Source of the DNA: Begonia masoniana
Taxonomy: Eukaryota; Streptophyta; Magnoliopsida; Cucurbitales; Begoniaceae
NCBI GenBank assembly: GCA_022432975.1
Contig: CM039506.1
Location: 15,047,545-15,111,544, forward strand
Direction: 5' to 3'
Length of the DNA: 64,000 nucleotides
The notes under the pieces were generated by a model that saw only the letters and a program-made list of their open reading frames with translations, ran no database searches and was not told the DNA's origin. Positions 1 to 10,400 of this stretch are shown here, piece by piece (the stretch's first letter is position 1; each line of letters starts with the position of its first letter). The position numbers and the translations under genes were made by a program.

Positions 1-499
1 AAGAAGTAAGAGAAATAATGAGTAAAACCAACACCGAGAATTTTACGTGGAAACCCAAATCGGGAAAAAACTACGGGGACCGAGTCCAGAAAGATCTCAC
101 TATGAAAAATAGTATTTACAATATTTTTCTAGATATCGAATATCCTAGAAAATATTTTCTAAGAGAAATAACCACTCTTAGAACTCTCAATGTGCACAAA
201 AGCATCACACCTATTTTTCTCTCATTCTTTCTTTTCTCTCCCACCAAAAATAATACTCTCTTATTTTCTCTCTTTCTTCACTCTGCTGAAGAAGTTCTTC
301 TTCGGATGATTTGAAGAGTTTGTATGAAGCCTCTATTTATAAAGGCTTCAAGGGAACACCTTCCTTAAAGGAAGGTGTGCGCCTGCAGACACCTTTCTTA
401 AAGGAAGGTGGGTGCTGCTTGTAGGCGCCACTGAAGAGAAGAAATTTTCTTCTCTTCAGCTTAAATGCTGGGACCCTCATCATAATGAGGGAACCAACA
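1..499 (-). repeat. Tork 3' LTR (5' part of the plus-strand copy outside the window)
   Basis: This matches 4729-4911 plus 39565-39878 over its full length, with only scattered differences. It ends at GGGAACCAACA, directly followed by a C-rich tract that is the polypurine tract when read on the minus strand. Short open stretches within it are chance ORFs in an LTR. Confidence 0.9.
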
Positions 500-3400
500 A
501 ATCTCCCCCTCCCAATTTATGATGAGGAATCTCTAACAATCTCGCTTTTCGTCGACAGGCCTCGAGCTTCTCATTTGGTAAAGCTTTCGTCAACATATCC
601 GAACTATTTTCACTGGTGTGCACTTTTTCCAAGTGCAACTGCTTTGTCTTGAGCAAATCTTGAACCCAATGATACCTCACATCAATATGCTTGGACCTCG
701 AATGAAATGACGAATTCTTGGAGAGATGGATAGCACTCTGGCTATCACTGAATATAATATACTTCTCTTGGCGCAGACCCAATTCTTCAAGAAATCTCTT
801 CATCCATAAAGCCTCTTTACAACCCTCAGTGATTGCAATGTACTCGGCTTCAGTGGTGGATAGTGCAACACAATCTTGCACCTTGGATTGCCAAGACACG
901 GCTCCTCCTGCAAAAATTATCAAGAATCCTGAAATGTACCTCCTGGAATCAACGTTACCAGCCATTTCTTAATTGGTGTACCCAACTAGCATAGGATCAC
1001 TACCACCGAAACATAAACACAATCTGGAAGTGCCTCTGAGATATCTGAATATCCACTTTACTGCTTCTCAGTGTTCTTTGCCAGGATTGGAGAGAAATCG
1101 GCTGACTACTCCAACTGAATGAGCAATATCGGGTCGAGTGCAAACCATGGCGTACATCAAACTACCAACTGCAGACGCATAAGAAACTCGACTCATATCA
1201 GCCTTGTATTTCTCACTTGTAGGACATTGCGCTGAATTGAGCTTGAAGTGACCTGCAAGTGGAGAACACACAGCTTTGGCCTTGCTCATGTTGAATTTTT
1301 CCAGTACCTTCTTGATGTAGTCTTCCTGAGACAACCACAGTTTCCCATTCTTTCTATCTCGAGAGATCTTCATACCGAGTATCTTCTTTGCCGCACCCAA
1401 GTCTTTCATAGCAAAAGACTTGCTCAATTCTCCCTTTAACTTAGCAATCTTGCTAGTGTCACGGCCTATGATCAATATATCATCAACATACAAGAGGAGA
1501 ATGACGAAATCATCATTGGAATACCTCTAGATGAACACACAATGGTCTGAAAATGTTCGACTGTACCCTTGACTCACCATGAAAGAGTCAAACTTCTTAT
1601 ACCACTGGCGTGGAGCTTGTTTGAGGCCATACAAGCTCTTTTTCAACTTGCACACAAGTTGTTCTTTCCCTCTGACTTTGAATCCCTCGGGCTGCTCCAT
1701 GTAAATTTCTTCCTCCAAGTCACCATGAAGAAATGCAGTTTTCACATCAAGTTGCTCGATCTCCAAGTTCAAGCGTGCCGCTAAACCAAGAGCAACTCGG
1801 ATCGAGGACATCTTCACTACCGGTGAGAATATTTCTTCAAAGTCGATTCCTTTCTTCTGACCATACCCCTTCACAACTAACCGAGCCTTGTGCCTTGGCT
1901 GTGAGCTTGCACTTTCGGTCTTCAACTTGTAGAGCCATCTGTTCTTTAGAGCTTTCTTTCCTTGGGGTAACTTCACCAAGTCATAAGTGTGATTCTCGTG
2001 AAGAGACTGCATCTCCTCTTCCATGACTTTCAACCACAATTTCTTCTCATCAACAGAAATGGCCTCTTCGTAAGTTTCTGGCTCTCTGCTATCTGTGAGC
2101 ATCACATACTCATCTGAAGTGTATCTCGTCGAAGTACGTCGCTCTCTAGTGGATCTTCTCAACGGAGGTTCTTCTGGCAACTCTTGAACCTCTTCTTAGA
2201 CTTGCTCAGTCGGTTCCACGTTATCAGTTGTGGAGACTTCGCCATTTGCGGGACTAGTATCATGTTCTGGTTCTGCTCTCCTTTGATCGGAATGCCTTGC
2301 AGATGTAGAAATCAGATCAAAGTTGATAAGATCATCACTACACCTCTCTACCATTTCTGCCTTATCGATGTCTTTGATGCCTTGGTCTTCTACGAACACT
2401 GCATCTCAACTTCTTACAAGCTTTTTCTCCACTAGATCGTAGAACCTATAGCCAAACTCATCAAGACCATAACCGATAAATACACACGGCCTCGTCTTCA
2501 CATCTAGCTTTGACCGCTCGTCTTTTGGAATGTGAACAAAGGCCTTGCACCCAAAAGTGCGCAGATGGCTATAAGAAGCTTCTTTTCCAGACCACATCTT
2601 ATCTGGAACTTCAAAGTTTAGTGGAACACTCGGCGTGAGATTCAAAACGTGAATCACTGTACTCAAGGCTTCACCCCAAAAGGATCTCGGCAATTGTGAC
2701 TACGAGAGCAAACATATCACCCTCTCTACGAGTGTCCTGTTCATTCTCTCAGCTAATCCATTCAACTGAGGAGTCTTCGGAGGTGTCTTTTGATGTCGAA
2801 TACCCTGCTCTCTACAGTACTCATCAAAAGGACCACAGTACTCATCTCCATTGTCTGTCCGGATGCATTTGAGCTTCACACCTGTTTCTCTTTCCACACG
2901 AGCATGAAACTGCTTGAAGACGTCTAACACTTGATCTTTTATCTTCAACATATACACCCAAACCTTCCTTGAGTGATCGTCGATGAAAGTCACAAAATAT
3001 GCTGCACCACCAAGTGTTCTTGTCTTCATCGGACCGCACACATCGGAGTACACCATGTTGAGTATACCTGGTTTTCGCGAGTGAGGAACACTTTTAAAGG
3101 CTACCCGAGTCTGCTTACCAGCCAAGCAGTGAACACACTGCTTTAAAGAGCCATTTTTAAGACCTGAGAGTAAATTCTTCTTAGCGAGAATCATCAATCC
3201 CTTCTCACTCATATGGCTAAGCCGGTTGTGCCAAAGATCTACCACGTCTTCATGGTCCACTGTATGGACTGTGGAATCTGCGATCTTTGCATGCATCACA
3301 TACAAAGAAGAGCATTTTTCTCCTTTCGCCACAATTAAAGAGCCTTTGGCGAGCTTCCATTTTCCATCATGAAAGGTATTGCAAAACTCTTCGTCGTCAA

Positions 3401-4502
3401 GCTTTCCGGTCGAGATTAAATTCATGCGAATGTCAGGAATGTGCTTCACACCTTTCAAAAACAGGGTGTTGCCGTTGTCAGTTTCCAAACGGACGTCTCC
3501 CATACCAATGGCTTTTGCAATGCCATCATTTCCCATCCTTACACTTCCAAAGTCACCAGAAGTGTAGGACGTGAAGAAATCCCTCCGCGAAGTTGCATGT
3601 ATCGAAGCACCACTATCGATCACCCAACTCGTGTTTTGGCAGGTGAGATTGACGACGTCTCCGTTGTACACAATAAAGAATTCTTCGGTGGTCGTGGCTA
3701 CCTTATCGCTTGTGTCACCCTCTTTGGCCTTCATTTCGTTTCCCTTGGCATTCGGATTTTCTCAAAGAAACTTTCGACAAAATCTCTTGATGTGACCCTT
3801 CTTGCCACAATAATGACACTCAACGTTAGCGTATTTTCTGGACTTGCTTTGACTCCGGTTTCTGTTGGCCGGACCTTTGCTTTGACTTCTCCCCCTGTTT
3901 TCGGTGACTAGGACGTCTGACTGTGAGGAAGAACCCGTTGACTTTCTTCTCATTTCCTAGTTCAGAATGCTATTTTTGACTACATCCATAGCCAGAACAC
4001 CATCTGGGGCCGAGTTAGACAACGACATTCTGAATGTCTCCCACGAGTCCGGCAAAGTCCCAAGAAGCATCAACCCTTGAACTTCTTCGTCAAACTTGAT
4101 TTTCATCCCAACCAACTGATTGATAATTCCTTGAAATGTATTCAGGTGATCAGTCATAGCTTTTCCGTTCTGGTACTTTAACCCCAGAAGCTGCTTGATC
4201 AAAAACAGCTTGTTGTTACCAGTTTTCCGAGCGTACAACTCCTCAAGCTTTTTACACAAGCTTTGAGCGTCCTTTTCCTCACTGACATGGTTGAGGACGT
4301 TATCATTTACCCACTGTCGAATGTAATCTCACACTTGACGATGAAATAATTCCCATTCGACATCAGATTTATCTGTCGGCTTCGCACCAGCAAATACGGG
4401 TAAATAATAGTCTTTCATATAAAGAAGATCCTCCATCTTCCCTTTCCACACATGATAGTTGGAGCCGTTCAACGTGACCATCCGACTCGGGTTACTCTCC
4501 AT
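480..4502 (-). pseudogene. Tork gag-pol polyprotein, nonsense-broken but in one frame
   Basis: One continuous minus-strand frame encodes, in order, gag (start at 4502, residues MESNPSRMVTLNGSNYHVWK), a CCHC knuckle (CHYCGKKGHIKRFC, near 3780-3830), protease (WVIDSGASIHAT), a pre-integrase HHCC region, integrase with FIDDHSR and the Glu-containing QLNGLAERMNRT, RT with AFLHGDLEEEIYMEQPEGF and LYVDDILIIG, and RNase H (AEYIAITEGCKEALWMK). The final stop at 480 lies just inside the LTR. Stops interrupt the frame at 4329, 3957, 3762, 2700, 2406, 2196, 1527, 1068 and 969, but I found no frameshift across about 4 kb. Several of the stops fit cytosine deamination. The protein cannot be made as it stands. 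Confidence 0.9.
500..515 (-). promoter_or_regulatory. Tork polypurine tract
   Basis: On the minus strand a G-rich purine run (GGGAGGGGGAGAT) abuts the LTR start TGTTGG. This is the expected position for the plus-strand DNA primer of a copia element. Confidence 0.8.
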
Positions 4503-4610
4503 GATTGAAACACGGCACAAGGACCACAACCTCTAAAAATTTTTCTGATGTAGAAGATCAGTTTAAAAACCGCAACCACAGAGCATACTAGATTTAAAGA
4601 AGTCAACCTT

Positions 4611-4622
4611 GCTCTGATACCA
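4611..4622 (-). promoter_or_regulatory. Tork primer binding site
   Basis: Read on the minus strand this is TGGTATCAGAGC, three bases inside the LTR end, complementary to the 3' end of initiator tRNA-Met. Confidence 0.9.
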
Positions 4623-4625
4623 CTT

Positions 4626-4911
4626 TGTTGGGAAAATAACGAAAATTTGTCGGAATGATAAATGATAGCGGAAGCGATCCGAAAAATACTCTGAATATTT
4701 TTCCACGCCGTAAGATTATAACGGCCAAGAAGTAAGAGAAATCATGAGTAAAACCAACACCGAGAATTTTACGTGGAAACCCAAATCGGGAAAAAACCAC
4801 GGGGACCGAGTCCAGAAAGATCTCACTATGAAAAATAGTATTTACAATATTTTTCTAGATATCGAATATCCTAAAAAATATTCACTAAGAGAAATAACCA
4901 CTCTTAGAACT
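4626..4911 (-). repeat. Tork 5' LTR, first part
   Basis: It begins TGTTGGGAAAATAACG on the plus strand and is collinear with the left LTR. It is interrupted at GAACT (4907-4911), which is repeated at 39560-39564 beyond the Athila insertion. Confidence 0.92.
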
Positions 4912-6495
4912 TGATGACGCTTATTTTAGAGTCATTTTATGCTAATTTTACATAAAAAAACTTATATGAATTGAGTGATTGCAATAATAAATTGGTATGA
5001 ATTTAATACAATTGCTATATAATCCTGCAGCATTAGTGTTTTGATTCAATTTAAGATATTCATGTAGATTTTTCATTAAAAGCAGATTTTTCTCTTTAAT
5101 TTGAATTTTATATTTTCGTATTTGAATGTAATTTTATTAGAGGGAAAGTCAAATTCAAAAGCTGAAGATTATAGAGAGAGAGGAATCAAATCAAGAAAAA
5201 TCGGGAAATTTGTTGCTTTGAATATGGTAACATAATAAATGGGTATTATTTGGGTGCAAAATTAATAAGGAAAAGTGTAGAGACAAAAGCTGGGCAGCGG
5301 TTGATGTACAAAGTAACAGCAGAAAAAGACAAAAATAAGGCAGCGGATGATTCAAAAAGCTGGGCAGCAATTGGATGATTTAAAAAAAGTTGGGCAGCGG
5401 TCAGCAATCGATGACAAAAAGAAGAACAGAAAATTAGTTTGGAAAGAGAAGACACATGGCAAGCAGAAAATGACAAAAAAAAAAGAGAAGGAAAAGTCAA
5501 ATTGAAGAAAGAGATTTTGCTTTTCATGGAATCACGTGGAAAGAGAACCAAAGAGAGAGAAAGCCATTTTGGAATAAAAAGGTGGAGTATTAAAAGCAAA
5601 TAAATATTCTGAAGAGAGAAAATGATGATTTGTTGCTGGAATTAAGGAAGAGAAAATGCATAATTAAAAGGGATATTTTTCTAAAGAAAATGGGGGTATT
5701 CTGGCGAAGCTCCAGGAAGGGGGCAAGAAGCTCTAGATCCAGAAGAGCACTGACGACGTTCTTCTGAATTTCGTCTTCTTCTCTTATTTTATTATTTTTA
5801 TGTTATTGTTTTTATTTTTATTTTTTATTATGTTTAGTAGCTAAACTTATATCTTGGTTAGGACGATAGTATTTGTTGCAATATTTTGCTATGATCTTGG
5901 TTTTGTTTCTGCAATTATCTATTGAACAATTATTTGTGAAATTTTCTTGCTAAGTCAGATCGTATCGATAGATAGGTTGACGATTCATGTTTATATTGTA
6001 TCGATAGATAAATATAAATTTTAGATGCACGAATAATTAATCGAATTAAATTGTTACAACGTCGTTAACATTAATTTGATTGGCGATAAGAATAGCACAT
6101 ATCGAAAATTCAATATTAGTTACATTCTTTCAAGGTAGAAAGAAATTCTAATTTGAATTTACCTAGGCAATTCGAAAGAATCCTAGAAAATATTTTTATT
6201 CTTGCTGTTTTTTAGATAATGCTGCAAAGCATTAGTAGCAGAATCATCGTAACGAAGAAAATAGATCCTAGCCAAGGCTTCCTTTTATTGTTTTTATCTC
6301 GTTTAACTTGCTTTATTTTATTACATCATTATTCATATTTTATTTCTAATTATTATCTAGCAATTAAATATTTTTATAAGATTTTTATAGCGATTAATTC
6401 AATTAACAATATCCTCGTGGGATCGATACTTTACTTACTCTATTACTTCGTTAGCGACACGTGCACTTGCGTGTAAGTGTGTAATAACACTAACA
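4912..6495 (+). repeat. Athila 5' LTR
   Basis: This 1584 bp direct repeat matches 37965-39559. It is AT-rich, with a purine-rich stretch near 5160-5560 and the ending CACTTGCGTGTAAGTGTG...ACTAACA. Small open stretches inside have no recognisable product. Confidence 0.92.
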
Positions 6496-6501
6496 AGTTT
6501 T

Positions 6502-6518
6502 TGGCGCCGTTGCCGGGG
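6502..6518 (+). promoter_or_regulatory. Athila primer binding site (tRNA-Asp type)
   Basis: TGGCGCCGTTGCCGGGG lies six bases after the LTR end and is the exact complement of the 3' end of plant tRNA-Asp(GUC). Confidence 0.88.
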
Positions 6519-7259
6519 ATATTGTTTAGTTGTGATTATTTTGCTATAATTATTTTATTTTATTCTACGTTATTTTATTTTATTTTGTTTCTCTATTTTC
6601 AAGTATTCGTGATTTATGTTTGACGATTGAAGAAGCTAATATGGATAACCAGGAAGGAGAAAGAATATTTCTAAATCGAATAATTGATGACCGAGATCGA
6701 CCTATTCAAGACTTCGCCATACCAACATTCGATTATCTGAATCCCGGTATTGTGAGACCAGAATTAAATGCTACCCGATTCGAGTTTAAACCGGTCATGT
6801 TTCAGATGCTTCAAACAATTGGACAATTTAGTGGAATTGTCACAGACAATCCTCATCGTCATCTTAAAGCATTTGGAGAAGTGAGCGACTCGTTTCATTT
6901 TCCTGGAGTTTCAGTTGAGGCATTAAGGCTTAAGCTTTTCCCGTATTCTTTAAGAGACCGAGCACGAGATTGGTTTGGTAGCATCTCATCAAATACTATC
7001 ACTACATGGGGAGAGTTAGCCAAGCAATTTATCATGAAATACCATCCGCCAGTGAGGAACGCGAGGATGAGGAACGAAATCATCCGTTTTCAGCAGCGAG
7101 ATGACGAGTCACTTTACGAGACCTGGGACAGATTCAAGGAACTACTCAGGAAATGCCCTAACCATGGAATACCACACTAGATTCAGTTGGAAACGTTTTA
7201 CAATGGATTAAATGGGCAAACAAGATCGATTATAGACGCTGTAGCAAACGGGACACTTC

Positions 7260-8858
7260 TGTAGGATCGAGATTGTCTAAGAGGGGGGGTGAATTAGACC
7301 TTTTTAAAATTTACCTAATTACTAAACACAAGCAATCAATCAGTAACAATGAAAGAGAGAGAGAGAGAGAAAATCAACACAAGATTTTTACGTGGTTCGG
7401 CCAAACCTTGCCTACATCCACGCTTCAAGGTTCACCCCTTGAAGATCCTTACCCTTCTCCTCAGTGAGAAAACAACAGATCGGAATTCCGGGCTCCGATC
7501 AACTACCTTTACAATTCAGGATTGAACTTTACGGGCGTCAATCCACTGCCTTATACACAATGTTGAGTTCGTAAATGGTAAGCTCAGATTACACTCTCAC
7601 AAGGATTGAATCTCAAGTTAAAATCGAGAGGTGTAGAAAAATAATACAGAGTATGATAAAATTTCGGAGGTTAGGGCTCAAGAATTCAGTTCACAAAAGT
7701 TGTATCTTCGTGCTCTAACCTCGGCTTAAATACTCTGTCTTCTTTTTCAGCTCTGAATTGAATGCTTCTTTCTTCAAATGGAAAATGTTACCGTTGGGAA
7801 GCATCCGTACTAGATCAGGTAGCCGTTGCCGTCTGTAGTTGCAAGTCGTCGTCGCCATTAAAGTTCTGGAGTTAATGCTGAAAACGACGTCACTATAGCT
7901 TCGCGGCTATTTTGAATTCTGGCGGAAGATCATCGATGGAAGCGGCTTTAATTCAATCGCCACGTCATCGGTATGTGTTGCTCTAAGAGTCTATCGGTAT
8001 ATGCAACTTAAAAGTTATCGGCAGATATATCTTCAACGCCACCGGCAGGTGAAGCTTGAAAAACCATCGGCAGATGCACGCTTTGAAGTCCATCGGCAGG
8101 TGCACGGTTTGAAGTCCATCGGCAGGTGCAAGCTTAACAGCGCCATCGGCAGATGTATCTTCAACGCTATCGGCAGATGTATCTTCAAACGCCATTGGCA
8201 GATGCAAGCCTTGAACTCCATTGACAGATCCAAGCCTTGAACTCCATCGATAGATGCACGTCTTGAACTCCATCGGCAGATACACGTTGAGAATCCATCG
8301 GTATAAGCATTAGCGCTGAACCGCCATCGGCAGAAGTAAAAATATATGCGCTGAACCGCTATCGGCAGAAGTAAAAATATATGCGCTGAACTGCCATCGA
8401 CATAAGTAAAAATATATGCGCTGAACCGCCATCGGCATGTGCAACTTCAAACGCCATCGGTATGAGTATCTTGACAAAGCCATTGGCAGAAGCACCATTA
8501 AACTCCATCAGTATATGTCGTCTAGCGATCGGTTGAAGTAGGCTTTGAACGACTTCTTCTTTTGTCGTTTTATCGATCGGTAGATGAAGGCCATCGGCAG
8601 AAGCCTTCTTTGCTTTGTCGTTTAGCGATCGGTATATGTCTATTTTTAACAACTCATCGGCAGATGAGTTTTCAGCCCTGTACACTTAATCACGATTGTT
8701 AAACAACTAAAATACCATTTCCAAGGGCATTTCCAACAGATTAAATTACTAATGCATAGTCGTTATTCTCATTTACTTAACATAATCAGATTACAATATT
8801 AACAATTCAAATACATCATCAAACATATATTTAGACTTAAACATCATTTAAGTCAACA
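7260..8858 (-). repeat. SIRE 3' LTR
   Basis: This 1599 bp repeat differs from the 1624 bp 5' LTR mainly by the loss of a minisatellite unit near 8080. On the minus strand it runs TGTTGACTTAAATG, then the U3 minisatellite (8690 to 7970), then a TATA-like GAGTATTTAAG near 7740, then R/U5. A GA microsatellite lies at 7350-7370. The short open stretches across the minisatellite are repeat artefacts, not genes. Confidence 0.93.
7970..8690. repeat. SIRE U3 minisatellite of CATCGGCAGATG-like units
   Basis: About 26 degenerate units of roughly 25-30 bp each carry a core close to CATCGGCAGATG, whose outer CATC and GATG are mutually complementary. The second LTR carries the same array (about 34450-35180). 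The spacers between cores often read AAGCCTTGAACTC. The array lies upstream of the LTR TATA box in transcript orientation. Confidence 0.9.
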
Positions 8859-9195
8859 ATCTCCCCCTTTTTGATGATGACTAAATTTAATTTGATTAAG
8901 TCACTCTCCCCCATAATCCTAGCTCCCCCACAACCTATGCATATATTCCAATATCATTCCAGTTTTTCAAAGAACATGCATACACTATTCATAGCATATC
9001 ATACACTATTCACTCTGAGTAATTTCTCAAACATCATCAATTAATCAAATACGTTCTCCCCCATTGACATTATCAAAAATAAAAAAAATAAATAAACAGA
9101 GAGACAGGCAGAACCAATGCATTCATCACAAAGAAGAGAAACATCAGAGAAAAATGTAAGTAGAATTCAATAAAATTGTTTACAAAGAAAAACAT
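8859..9195 (-). promoter_or_regulatory. SIRE multiple polypurine tracts and 3' noncoding region
   Basis: On the minus strand four G-rich tracts of the form GGGGGAG occur, near 9055, 8927, 8907 and 8862. The last one abuts the LTR. I see no gene in this stretch. Confidence 0.65.
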
Positions 9196-9441
9196 CTATT
9201 TAAAGAAAGCTACAAAATGTGTCCAAAAAGCTTGGCTAATCCAAGCGGGCACTTCACAGTTCGAATTGAGATAAGCATCTACAAGTGCTGGAAGTGAGGG
9301 AATACCAAGAGAGATGGGTGGTTGATAAGGCACTAGTTCCAGGCATGGAGGAGTCTTTGGCCGAGGAGCAGCAGAGGTAGAGGGGCCTTGATACACCACC
9401 ATGTCCATACATGGAGGAGTTTCGACAGAAGGAGCAGCGGT

Positions 9442-10233
9442 TGTAATACCCAGCTTGTACGGATTTCAGATATAATATATTATATTCATATTTTGTTATA
9501 TAATGACATTTTTGGTAAATTATGTCAAATCAGGTCCGTTTTATGAAATGAAAGCGTCACTACGATCCTAACGACTAATTGGAATGTTAGAGAAATTATG
9601 AGAATTTTCGGAGTTTGAACGCTATATTCCGAGGAATTACCTCAATCGTAATGTAATTGATGTTTTAGTAAAAATAGTAAATGAGGTCCGAATTGCAAAC
9701 GGACAGTTTCAATAAATCCCAAATAATGAATAGGAGTTATTGGCAAAATATGGAGTTTTTGTGAATTCAACTCGTTTGACGATTAGCGAAATGAAGGATG
9801 AAATAAAAGGAATTAAGTACTAAGGGCAAAATCGTCATTTAATATTTAATTGTTTATTTCTTATTAAAGGCAAAAGCCTTTAATCGATTTTCATTACTGA
9901 AGATTGATTCCAGAGAAGAAAAAACCCTCGGCCTCCTCCCCTGCCCGCGGCGACATCTGACCTTCGATCTCCGTTTTTCCTCCCGTTCGTTTCGTTTCCT
10001 TCACGTTTCTTCCTCCTCTCGCTATCCTAGGTATGTCTCTACAATTTTAGAACATTAAATCTTTAGTTTCGTAGCGTTTTAAGTAATTAGGGTTTCGATT
10101 TATCTTTGTTAAAGACGCGAATTAGGGTTCGTAATTAATAGGTTAGCCGTGATTAAGTGTATATTAAATGTATTTGACGTTATTGGACGAAGTTAAATCA
10201 ATTTGTGGAAATGTTAAAATTAGGGACGTGACA
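9442..10233 (+). repeat. Chromovirus 5' LTR
   Basis: This 792 bp repeat has the same length as the 3' copy. It contains a TATAATATATTATA segment near 9470 and a C-rich stretch with CCTCGGCCTCCTCCC near 9930. Confidence 0.95.
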
Positions 10234-10237
10234 GTTA

Positions 10238-10249
10238 TGGTATCAGAGC
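10238..10249 (+). promoter_or_regulatory. Chromovirus primer binding site
   Basis: TGGTATCAGAGC lies five bases after the LTR end and is complementary to initiator tRNA-Met. Confidence 0.92.
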
Positions 10250-10320
10250 CCCCGGGTTTTAAAATCGGTTCTGTAGACTGCTCGACTGCACAGCCACTAC
10301 GCGGACATTCTTCATCAACT

Positions 10321-10386
10321 GTAAGTATGTTTATAGCTTTATTCGATTTCTAGTTTCTTAGAATATTTGCTTTAACTTTTATATAG
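10321..10386 (+). other. Possible leader intron of the chromovirus
   Basis: CATCAACT is followed by the strong donor GTAAGTATG, and a T-rich stretch ends TTTTATATAG at 10386, 14 bases before the gag ATG at 10401. A similar donor context occurs at the same place in the long-LTR element (25681). Splicing itself is inferred. Confidence 0.45.
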
Positions 10387-10400
10387 GAGTTTTTATAAAT

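Noticed and set aside
7983..8690. Several overlapping open frames with CICRW/LPMEFK-type repeats in the SIRE LTR (also 34520-35205)
   Set aside because: They translate the minisatellite in different frames and strands and have no start context or family. They are repeat artefacts.
7970..8690. CRISPR-like array
   Set aside because: Units are degenerate, spacers are not unique sequences of constant length, and the context is a plant LTR.
10238..10249. tRNA genes at TGGTATCAGAGC sites
   Set aside because: These are primer binding sites complementary to a tRNA 3' end; no cloverleaf surrounds them.
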